Assembly: GCA_963681505.1 (NCBI GenBank)
Contig: OY811986.1
Coordinates: forward strand, 858,140 to 922,139
Direction of reading: 5' to 3'
Origin: Eunapius fragilis
Taxonomy: Eukaryota; Porifera; Demospongiae; Spongillida; Spongillidae
Length of the DNA: 64,000 nucleotides
Part shown: piece after piece, positions 44,510 to 56,500 of the stretch
Numbering within the stretch: position 1 is the stretch's first letter
How the letters are laid out: each line of letters begins with the position of its first letter
Notes under the pieces: generated by a model
Databases searched by the model: none
What the model was told of the DNA's origin: nothing
Seen by the model: the letters and a program-made list of their open reading frames with translations, nothing else
Made by a program: the position numbers and the translations under genes

Positions 44510-44823
44510 GTGTGCGTGCGTGCAGCAATAACTATTCAATGTAAAAAAAGGCCTTGCGATAGAATTACATGCAATTTGTAATTAGAGCCCACCCTCTCAC
44601 ATTGCACGATCTTCTTCAGGTACAGCGTGCTCTCATTTTTTATGTCGTAGTCGGTAAGAGTTCGTCCCTCCTCGACCTCCCTGTTGCCATATTCAAGAAA
44701 GAAGGACTCCGTAGAGAGTCCTTCTTTGTCGCGGATCTTTGTTTTAATATTGTCGATCGTGTCCATAGGGGAAACCTCTATGGCAATCGTCCTCCCGCCT
44801 TCGATTCTCACGAATATCTGCAT
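44050..44823 (-). CDS. Ubiquitin-like protein with two membrane spans (Ubl-B)
   Basis: Two exons: 44,601-44,823 (Ubl) and 44,050-44,303 (T2), joined in phase 1 through donor CAAT|GTGAGA and acceptor CTTACAG; 158 residues. The Ubl starts [20 protein letters not shown]; Leu8 is Glu, Ile44 is Glu, Lys48 is Arg, and there is no diglycine. T2 encodes a Ser/His/Gly linker, a basic [10 protein letters not shown], two hydrophobic segments ([15 protein letters not shown] and [15 protein letters not shown]) and a 15-residue end. The Ubl shares [17 protein letters not shown] and YDIKNESTL with Ubl-A, so the two are tandem duplicates, yet T2 is unrelated to T3. Known membrane Ubl proteins (TMUB1/2, HERPUD) act in ER quality control; a similar role here is only a guess. 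Divergent from CCDC186, ATGs 474 bp apart. Confidence 0.8.
44459..44515. repeat. (TG)n microsatellite
   Basis: About 50 bp of TG in the Ubl-B intron. Confidence 0.95.
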
Positions 44824-45296
44824 TTTGAAAATGTATTTGTAAGCTACAATTCCAATTCCGTAGGTACTAGGTCCAAGTCAGAGATGACTTGTTTCAGCTC
44901 AAGTTGAATTGCCAGCACTATAATACAATAATATGAATATATAACCACGCCCTTATTGGTGGCGGGTGTTCTTATTTACTACGTAAGGCGCCTTCTGTTG
45001 ATACTACACCATACCCGCACACAAGACTAATAGTATTAGTAACCAGTCCCGCGCTTCCGTACTGTGATACGGAATCGGGATGGTTTGAATACGAACTGTC
45101 TAGCGTAAATGTACTCCCTAAAAAGATAATTCGTACAGGGCGGGCCACATATCGATTCAAACTTGAATTCTCTTCTTAAGCCAGCTATCTCACTATTATT
45201 TGCAACTGCTATGCGAACCATGCAGGCCATTTTTAAAAAAATTTTATAATTACTCGCCAAAAGGGTTAAATCAGCCGTAACGACTGGGGAAGAGGG

Positions 45297-48200
45297 ATGG
45301 ACGAAAGACAAACTCCGCTGTGGTCGGGCCGAGACGATAACGGGGGTGGGGAAGATAGTACTGCTTCCTCAAACAGTAGTGCGTCTGCCGCGCACGCTAA
45401 CGGTAATGGTAATTGTACCCTGGACGGCAATGGTGTGGGTCAGAGTGGACCTGGTGCAAAAGTAAGGCTAATGTCAACAAATAGACAGGAAGAAAGGCAG
45501 GCGCAGTGCGAGTCGCACCCTGAAGACTCGCTTTCAAGGTGTGTTAAAATATTCTATTATGTACAAGCTTAATTCAGCTATTTCTTTGTCGTTTGTTAAA
45601 TTGACGTGCCTACGACATTATAAGTAGTTTAGCTGCACACATGCACCACACACGTAAGCATACGTGCATACGCGCCCGCACAACACACAACACATGCACA
45701 AACCACGTCATGGCGGTACACCACATCATTCATCGCTTAGGTACAGCAAACCCGCACGACGCACACACACACGCACACACACACACACACACATCCACGC
45801 ATCCAAATGCGTGTATCACACCCACCACATGCAGCCGCACATTGTACAGTAATCCTAATCTACACCACGTGTTCACAGCATGTAACATATGTATGTGAAT
45901 ATCTCCCATCCTTTATCCCATAGAACCATAGCTGCTTGTGGCCTGCCTGGAACCTCACCTGACCTGCATACGTCACTTGTCCCTGTGTGCCAGCATAGCT
46001 GTGAGCCAAACCAGCCAACCACAAATGGCACACTAGCACAAGACGAGGCTATTGCACTCAATAACACTTATGCCAATCGGGTGATGGGAGGCCTGGCTGA
46101 CCCAGCGATAGTGGACCCTTCAAACCCAGCGGTGGGGGACCCTGCTAGTCCAGTAGTGGCGAAAGGTCCCGTTAAGGGTGATGTCACAGAGGGCCCCAGC
46201 AGTGTGTGCACGGAGGAGGAGGAGGAGGGAGGCATAACCACAGCGTGTAACAAGGAGGGGACGGGGGTCGGTCATAACCCTTCCCAAGGCGGCATGGATG
46301 GTCCAACAGGTGGAATAGTGGACGCTGGGAAGTGTGGTGAAGATGGTGCTGCTGACCTTGAGGGAGGGGTGAGGCCTGTTGTGGAGGTGAGATGTGAGAC
46401 AAGTAATGGTGGTGATGTTGGTCAGGATCAGGTGACGATGTGTAGTGATCAGGTGATGAGGCGTGATGATCAGGTGACGAGGTGTGATGATCAGGTAATG
46501 AGGTGTGGTGATGGTGACATGGAAGCGGACCAGGAATACAATACCCATCATGGTGGGCACCAGATCAGCAGCACCCTGGTGAAGGCTGGCTCGCAGATAG
46601 CAGACCTGCAGGTTCTGGTGTGCAGTGATGATGCAGTGGCTTCAGGAGAAAAAGCATTGTACGTTTGATGATGGATTATGATATTAGCCTAAGGGCAGGA
46701 AAGGGTTAAAGGGTGGGAATGAGTTAAGGGCAGGAAAGGGTTAAGGGGCAGTAGAGGGTTAAGGGCAGGAGAGGGTTAAGGGCAGGAGAGGATTAAGGGC
46801 AGGAGAGGTTTAAGAGCAGGAGAGGGTTAAGGGCAGGAGAGGGTTAAGGGCAGGAGAGGGTTAAGGGCAGGAGAGGGTTAAGAGCAGGAGAGGATTAAGA
46901 GCAGGAGAGGGTTAAGGGCAGGAGAGGATTAAGGGCAGTAGAGGGTTAAGGGCAGGAGAGGATTAAGAGCAGGAGAGGGTTAAGGGCAGGAGAGGATTAA
47001 GGGCAGGAGAGGGTTAAGGGCAGGGGAGGGTTAAGGGCAGGAGAAGGTTAAGGGCAGGAGAGGGTTAAGAGCAGGAAAGGGTTAAGGGCAGGAGAGGGTT
47101 AAGGGCAGGAGAGGGTTGAGGGCAGGAGAGGATTAAGGGCAGGAGAGGGTTAAGGGCAGGAGAGGGTTAAGAGCAGGAGAGGGTTAAGGGCAGGAGAGGG
47201 TTAAGGGCAGGAGAGGGTTAAGAGCAGGAGAGGGTTAAGGGCAGGAGAGGGTTGAGGGCAGGAGAGGATTAAGGGCAGGAGAGGGTTAAGGGCAGGAGAG
47301 GGTTAAGAGCAGGAGAAGGTTAAGGGCAGGAGAGGATTAAAAGCAGGGGAGGTTAAGGGCAGTAGAGGTTTAAAGGTAGGGGTTAAGGAGAGGAGAGGGT
47401 AGATAGTTTAGAACAAAGGAAGTTATGTCATGAGTGCTGTGTAGCATTAGGTACGTGTACTTATGTGTATGTATGGTTTATTGCACCACCGCACGCACCA
47501 CACCACTGCACACACCACACCACTGCACACACGCCACACCACTGCACACACCACACCACTGCACACACCACACCATTGACACACCACACCAATGACACAC
47601 CACACCACTGCACACACCACACCACTGCACACACCACACCACTGCACACACCACACCACTGCACACACCACACCACTGCACACACCACACCATTGACACA
47701 CCACACCAATGACACACCACACCACTACACACACACACCACTGCACACACATACCATTACACACCACAATTCTGCACACACACATCACACTTCACACACA
47801 CACACACACCGCTGCACACTCATGTAACCCACTATGTACAGGGCTGCACTGGAGTATCTCAAAGTGGAGAACAACCAACTGCTCAAACGTTTATCTGAGT
47901 CATGCAAACTTCACGAAGAGAAGGCAAGAACATGGAGGTGGTGGTGATGGGGTGATGGTGGTGGTGATGGGCGATGGTGGAGGTGGTAGTGATGGGTGAT
48001 GGGATGATGGTGGAGGTGGTTGTGATGGGGTGATGGTGGTGGTGATGGGGTGATGGTGGAGGTGGTAGTGATGGGATGATGGTGGAGGTGGTGGTGATGG
48101 GATGATGTGGAGGTGGTGATGGGTGATGGTGGAGGTGGTAGTGATGGGATGATGGTGGAGGTGATGATGGGGTGATGGTGGAGGTGGTAGTGATGGGATG

Positions 48201-48606
48201 ATGGTGGAGGTGATGATGGGGTGATGGTGGAGGTGGTAGTGATGGGATGATGGTGGAGGTGGTGGTGATGGGATGATGGTGGAGGTGGTAGTCATAAGAT
48301 TGTGAGGCTGTTAGGATTACACATTGTTTATACTGTGCACAGGGCATATGTTTGTGCATGTACTAACTGCCGGGTGTTATGTGTGTACATGTGTAAGTGG
48401 TAGGTACAGTTATAGCTTGTTCTGCTTTTGTAAGAGTGTTTATTAAACCTCCTTCTGTACACAGGCAAATGCATTCCAAGAGGCAATTGCAAGTGTAAGT
48501 AGTCATAGCATTCTATTCTAGTGTTTGTGACAGATATCCCTAAAGTGCATTACCCATGTGTATTGTGTGACGTGCATGTTGTGTGTGTTTGTGTGTGTGT
48601 GTTTGT

Positions 48607-48678
<72 letters not shown>

Positions 48679-51177
48679 ACAACTTTATACATAGCTGTGT
48701 ATTAACCAACAGTGGGAATCAAAGTGCTTTGGGCATCAGGAGATGGTGACATCATTGGAACACCAGCTGAAAGAAGAGGGGGATAGAAGCCTAAGACACC
48801 AGGAGATGGTGACATCATTGGAACACCAGCTGAAGGAAGAGAGAGATAGAAGCCTAAGGCACCAGGAGATGGTGACATCATTGGAACACCAGCTGAAAGA
48901 AGAGGGGGACAAAAGCCTAAGACACCAGGAGATGGTGACATCATTGGAACACCAGCTGAAGGAAGAGAGAGATAGAAGCCTAAGGCACCAGGAGATGGTG
49001 ACATCATTGGAACACCAGCTGAAAGAAGAGGGGGACAAAAGCCTAAGACACCAAGAGATGGTGACATCATTGGAACACCAGCTGAAGGAAGAGAGAGATA
49101 GAAGCCTAAGACACCAGGAGATGGTGACATCATTGGAACACCAGCTGAAGGAAGAGAGAGATAGAAGCCTAAGACACCAGGAGATGGTGACATCATTGGA
49201 ACACCAGCTGAAGGAAGAGAGAGATAGAAGCCTAAGACACCAGGAGATGGTGAAGTCCAAGGACCAGCTGCTGGAGAATGAGAGGACTAAGGCACTGAGC
49301 AAGATAGCTGAGCTGGAGAAGGCCCTTGCTGCTAAGACAGATAAGGTAGGTGTGGGGAGTATGGGATGGGAAGGGCACAAGGTTTTGGGGAGGGCACAAG
49401 GTATTGAGGAGGGGGGGGGGGGGGGGGCATGAGGTATTGGGAGGAATTGTACAACTTGTGTAAAAATGGCACACATGGTAGTGGATAAAGCACTATACTT
49501 TGCAATTTAGAAATGATTGTAAACATATCAACCCCCCCCCCCCCCCCCCCCCCCTTTCTAACTTTCCGCTTTTCCTCCCTTTCTCCCTTTCTGCTTGCTT
49601 CCCTCCACCCCTCCATCTCCTCCCTGCCCCCTACCCCCCTACATCTCCTCCCTGCCCCCTCCCCCCCTCCATCTCCTCCCTGCCCCCTCCCCTCTTCTCT
49701 CTTCACACTTCAGATAGCCAAGGCACAGTTGGAGGCTCAGAGTGAGAAAGAAGACCTGACCAGCAAGCTGGTGGTGGTTGAACACGAGAAGAAGAGGGCT
49801 GATGATGAACTGGCCATCTCAGAGAGGAAACTGAAGGAAGCCATGAAGGTTGGACTGTCACTATCACAACCACTTGTCATAACCATCACCATAACACCCT
49901 ACCATCTAGGAACAAGAGAAGTTCCAGACTGCTGTTAAGAACTTGAACAGGGACATCGCCAAAGCTCAGTCTAGCCTTGAAAAGAGTGTGAGTAACCATG
50001 GTCCACCTCCTGATAACCCCATCTCTCTGGTTGTAGTGTGTATGTGCGTGAGTGCTGTCCAAATAATCATGTTTAGTGTTAGCCGATAGACTAATTAAAT
50101 ATGGTCACTTGCGCGGTGATACAAACGCGTTTCCAATGGAGCTCCGTAAACTTGCTATATAGGAGACAGCGAGTACGCGTCCTTATCATAACTTCGACGC
50201 GCTGAGTAGCACCCCGGCATGGGCAATAGCAGCAGCCGTAGAAAGAAGGGCAGCGATAAAGAGGACACACCGGTAAGTACAGGAACGTGTGTTATCGCAT
50301 TGTATCGCGAAGATAACCGTACACGAGTGGATCGTGCCGACCGTAATCTCGAGCAGCCTAGATGTGTACGCACATTGCGTGCAGCATAACATTGTAGAAT
50401 ACATGCAAGTGCACGGCAAATAAATAAATAGATAGTTATCCGTCCGTTACTATTTCTATAGCGACGGATGTCTGCGGGTTATATAGTGCCTATGTGTAAC
50501 GAGCGGGCGAAGCTCTTTTCTACACCGTCGTGCGCTAGTTTTCGAGCACAACAATAGTAGTCCAATATTTCACTAAGCCATCTAGAAATACTACTCTCGT
50601 GTATCTTAAAAGGTGACCTGCCAGGCCAAGAATTGAATGGGATGGTTCAAGCTTGAATTTAGGCTGTGACGTTGCATTCTACAATCAGTTGTCTTGCAAT
50701 TAAGTCTGATTTGCCAGTCTGTTCACAAAGCAAGTTTCTTCGCTTCTTTGTGATACCATATGGTGATACTCTCTAACTTAAGTGACATAGGTTTAGTTCA
50801 TCTATTTACGTGTATGTGTGTTGCACGATTTATTCAATTATCTACACATTTGCAAGTGATGCATTTAAGCCCATTATTGAACTGCAAGGAAAATGAAGGG
50901 CTGTTTTCGAATTCTCAAACCACACGCCCAGGACTGCAAGCAATTAAAGACGGGGGATCTAGTTACTAGTAAATAGATTAGGACTTCACTGCTGTGTTTG
51001 ACAAACACAAATTGTCAGATTCTCTGAAGGTGCTGTATAGATAATCATTTAATTAGTGTACATACGCTTTTGAGACCAATGAATCAGATCAGTGTAATAT
51101 ACATGTAACGTTAATCTATGCACATCACACATCCATGTACATACCTACACACACACACACACGCACACGCATGCACA

Positions 51178-51241
<64 letters not shown>

Positions 51242-51432
51242 AGGCATCAGAGCACCAGAAGCAGCTAACGCAGGTGAAAGAAGAGGTGAACTCTTTAAAC
51301 ATAAAGCTGAAATGGGCTCAGGGCAAACTGAAAACGGAAACTGAAGCCCACAATGTGAGCTTGTAGCCTAGCAACAGTTCCTTTTGCTCCTCTACACACT
51401 ATTACTATCTCTCTCCCTCCCTCCCTCACACA

Positions 51433-51501
<69 letters not shown>

Positions 51502-53476
51502 CAGGAGTGCAAAGCTCAGCTGGGTGCCATGACCAAGAAGTACCAGTCAGCCAAGGAGGAGGGGGAACAGATAAGAGCAGACCTCAAGGCTATGATCAAA
51601 CAGTACCAGGTGAGGGGCAGCAGCTGCTGTATAGAGTTACTGGCACTGCTTCAGCATGGGTACATCTGACACTGTTTACCATGGTTACATTGCATCTATT
51701 CTGCTTAGTGCATATTGTACGTGGCCTGCTGGTTACCATGGAAGGCTGAAACCTTAGTTCCATGTCCTTCATCGTCATAATCACATCCATCCCGCTCCAG
51801 TTCACCTCTCCTCCTCCCCACCCCTACAGTTCACCCTTGCTCCTTCTCCCCACCCCCTACAGTTCACCTCTCCTCCTCCCCAGCCCCTACAGTTCACCTC
51901 TCCTCCTCCCCACCCCTACAGTTCACCTCTCCTCCTCCCCACCCCCTACAGTTCACCTCTCCTCCTCCCCACCCCGTACAGTTCACCCATGCTCTTCCTT
52001 GCTTACTCTCCCTTTCCTCCAAACCCCCTCCCTCCTCCCTCTTCCCTCCCTCCTTTCCTTCAGGAGTCAGAAGAAATGCGGTCCAACTCTCTCGGGATGA
52101 AGCTGAAGAAGACAGAGGATGAGCTAAAACAGCAGGAGCAAGAGATTGCAGACCAGCATCAGCTGCACCAGTTAACCCTTAAGGAGCTGGAGCTTATCAA
52201 GTCCGCCCACCAGATCACCCAGCAGGAGTGCCAGCAGCTCAGAGCCAGGGTATATTGGGGGGTGGGGGGTGGGGCTAAATACCATAGTGATATGGGCTGT
52301 GGTTGGGGTGGCTATGGTGGAGGGGCAGTGAGGGGGCTATGGTGGAGGGGACAATGGGGCTTAGCAGAGGGGACTATGGGGCTATGGTGGAGGGGGCAGT
52401 GAGGGGCTATGGTAGAGGGGGCAGTGGGGGGCTAAGCGGACGGGGTAGTGAGGGAGTGGAGTGGGAAACTAGATGGCATCGCATGCATGGAACGTGTCTG
52501 CCCTCCATTATAATTCAGTTGAAGGGAAGGGAGGGAGGGAGTGGAGGGGATTACAGGGGTCATTGACCTCCTCAGATAGCAGATCTTACCACAAAGATGG
52601 CGGAGCAGAAAGCAGAGATGGACGATCACATCATCTCTGTCACCAAGCTGAAGCTTGAGAACAAGAGGTTGACCACTAAGGCTTCGGGGATGGATGAGCT
52701 GAACCAGCAACTTGAGAGGTGAGGTGGGGGAGTGGGGGAGGATTGGGGGTGTTGGGAAGGGGATGGGATGGAGGGGATGGAGGGTGAGGTGAGAGGTACT
52801 TTGGGTGGGAATGTTGGGGGTTGATGGGTGGGGAAGGTGGGAGGATTGGGGGTGAATGGGTGGGGAAGGTGGGAGGGTAAGGATGGATAGTAAGCATATG
52901 CAGCGGCCTCTCCCTTCATGTACTCTGATATCCAGGTACTGTGAGAGCTGGGCAGATGTGTAGATATGGGCCTTTGGGGGGAGGGAGGAGGAGGAGGGGG
53001 TGGAGGCAGGGTGAGGGGGTGGTATCATGGGGAAGGAGGGGGAGGTTGGTACCAGGGGGAGGTTGGTATCAGGGGGAGGGAGGGGGAGGGAGGAGGAGGG
53101 AGGGGGAGGGAGGGGAGGGAGGGGGAGGTTGGTATCAGGGAGGGAGGGGGGGGTCTGTCACGTGTTGTTTGAGAGCAGCACAGCTTGGATCGGGTCCTAC
53201 CTATGGCTGCCCCCCTCCCCTCCTCACACACAAACATGCACCTGTCTTATAGTTGTCATCTTAAAATGTCTCTCCCCTCCCCTGGCTGCTATTTCAGTGA
53301 GCGTTCCAAGGTGGCAGCTGTAGGTGTTTCCCTCAGTGAGTTCCAGCAGTCGTATGAGCTCCTTGAGAAGGAGGTGACCTTGAACAAGGAGAGGGAGAGG
53401 GAACTGTTGGCCTTTTCTGAGAAGCTGTCTTCGGCCAATGCACAGCTCTTGGCTGAGAAGTCTGGCACTGAAGCCA

Positions 53477-53513
<37 letters not shown>

Positions 53514-56500
53514 GATGTGTGTGTGAGTGTGTGAGTGTGTGTGTGTGAGTGTGTGAGTGTGTGTGTGTGGATGTGTGTGTGTGAGTGTGTGTGTGAGTGT
53601 GTGAGTGTGTGTGTGAGTGTGTGTGTGTGTATGGATGTGTGTGTATGTGTGAGGGGAAGATCAAACAAAGGGTGTGTTTATTGAAAGATATAGAGATATA
53701 AATGTAGATAAGCATCACCTTCCACACCCACCACCCCCCCCCTAGTGCTAAGACCACCCCATTCTGCCATACAATTCACATCCTGCTTACCCTAGGATTA
53801 TCAGACCCATCTCCATGCACCTGTAACCATCCTTTTCTTGTAATTCCCTCTTCCCTAGGCCCCTAGCCACTCTAATAAATAACTCTTCCCTAGGCCCTTG
53901 CCCATAACTTCCTCTTCCCCAGGCCCTCCTTTACAACTTACTCATCCCCAGGCCCTCCTTTATAACTTACTCATCCCCAGGCCCCCCATAATTTCCTCAT
54001 CCCAGGCCCCTCCTCCATAACCTCCCTCGTCTTTCTACTAACCGCAGTTGTCCTCACTAATGGAAGAGAGGCAGAGTCTGTCCGTATCACTGGAAGAGGC
54101 TCAGAAGGATAGAGACGCACTGGTACATGCCACACACATCCTCCCTTGCACAACATACATGTACCAAATACAAGTACATGTTTGCTTTTGGAGGCACACA
54201 TACACAGATACACATACATGTACGCCCACACACACATGCACACATATACGCACAATAGTAGATGCTTTTTTCCCTCTGTCCTAGCGAACAGAGTTGAACA
54301 CCCTGACTGAGCAGAGTCAAGCCACCATATCTGACATCTCACAGCAGCTGGCCAGCAAGTCTGAAGCGGGTGAGTGGAGAGGGGAGGAGAAGGGGAGGGG
54401 TAAGGTGGAGAGGGATAATATGAGGCAGGAGGCTTGTTGTTGAGATGTATCTCCTCAGTGGAGCAGTTGACGTTATCGCTGGACGATGAGAGGGAACAGA
54501 ACAATGCTCTAAAGAAGAAAAGTGCCAGCAACCTTAAGGTAGGTGTGGTTACGCATGGGTAGGTGTGGTTACACATAGGTAGGTGTGGTTAGACATGGGT
54601 AGGTGTGGTTACACATGGGTAGGTGTGGTTACACATGGGTAGGTGTGGTTACACATGGGTAGGTGTGGTTACACATGGGTAGGTGTGGTTACACATGGGT
54701 AGGTGTGGTTACACATAGGTAGGTGTGGTTAGACATGGGTAGGTGTGGTTACACATGGGTAGGTGTGGTTACACATGGGTAGGTGTGGTTACACATGGGT
54801 AGGTGTGGTTACACATGGGTAGGTGTGGTTACACATGGGTAGGTGTGGTTTACACATAGGTAGGTGTGGTTACACATAGGTGTCTTCACTTTGTCTTGCA
54901 GGATCTGCAGAAGCAGTTACAGCAGTGTCAGAAGTGAGTTCTTTATAACCCACATGCCATCGTAGCACGATGCACACAATATTACATGTAGCCGTTTGAT
55001 ATTGATATTAATTTGTTGCTTCTGGACTTTATCTGAAATGGAGATTATGTGAAAGGAGATGATTTTAATTGTTATGAAGGACTTTTTAAAAAATTTTATT
55101 TTTTAATTTTTTTAGAACTGTACATTAATAATTATTCATAACCACACACAATACAAACAATTACACACAAAGTTCATCCACCTGCTGCACCAGGTGGGAG
55201 TAGGAACGACTCAGAATGGCACGAGCATTAGCTCTAATTAGTGAGTGACTGAGGCGACCAAAGAGGTCAGTCAATGCCATAGATATTCCCACGAATGGCT
55301 AAACGAGTGGCTACTTGTGAGAAGGCCTTTAAAGCCCCTGGACCCCATGCACCATAACACTCTACCACCAGTGGAATACATTTCCAACTTAGTTCAGCAC
55401 ATTTATAGTCATTTTGAGTGTGCTTTCTGAGCTCAGCTGCTCTTGCCACAGCACCTGAGTACATGCCCACTTAGGACCAAACACTTAAATCTCACTAAAC
55501 CGTTAAAATCACTGTTTTATTCTAATGACCAGGCCTCTTCATATCTTTGTCTATACTCTGAGAATGGACCATACCTTTACCATGTTGATTAGCCACTGTT
55601 GCTATGGTTTCCTCCTCCCCAGGAGAATCGAACAGCTTGAGGCCAGCACTGGAGGGGAGGCACCCGCCACAATCCCCGTTTCCTTGGTATCCAGGACCTC
55701 CTCCCACGAGTCCCTAGACGATGGTGTGGTGGTGCTATCCAGCCAGCCCTCAGCGGCCAACGTGCAGCACGATGACGATGTGCAGGTGGGTGTGGTCTGG
55801 TGGGTGTGTCGGTGGTGATATTTGATTTGGTGGGAGTGGTGGACATGTGTAGATGTGTGGTTGTGCGTTGTTCTGCATTGCCACTTACCCATTGGCGTTG
55901 TAATGTTGGATGTCCACATATGGATTAACCCTTATCCTTATATGGATTAACCCTTGTCCTTATATGGATTAACCCTTGTCCTTATGTGGTAGGTGCATGT
56001 AACGCAGAATAGTGGTGAGTTGTTCAGACATCTGGACCATGAGAAGGAGGTGCTGGTGGAGAGGCTGTGTGTGCTCAAGAGAGAGGCAGCCAAGAAGCAG
56101 GAGAAGTTAGACTTCTTTGAAGAGCATATAGCGCAACTAACAGACGAGGTCAAAAAGAAGTCCAAGTGAGCTCATGAAATCCCCTGTGTGTGTCCCCACC
56201 CCACCCCACCACACCCAGGCCGATCACCTCTGGTTGTGTCTGGCCACACCCCCAACCACACCTACCTGGGCTGATCACCTCTGGCTGTGTTAGGCCACAC
56301 CCCACCACACCCACCCAGGCCCACTGAGTTTAATTACCTCTCACAATCCCCATGATAGTAGAATTTTAGCAACAATAATATTTAACGTGTGGGTATGCCA
56401 TTATATCACAGAGTGTTGCATCCTAATGTTTGCGAGATTATTCTTTCTTACACACTTGGAAATTGGTCTCTCCATCATGGAGTTAGAATGGACTGATTTT

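Noticed and set aside
45036..45311. 91-codon minus-strand frame opposite the CCDC186 start
   Set aside because: Overlaps the first coding exon and the divergent promoter region; no recognisable motif.
46690..47395. Telomere-like GGGTTA array
   Set aside because: The unit is a 17-bp GGGCAGGAGAGGGTTAA, not a 6-bp telomere repeat, and lies inside a CCDC186 intron.
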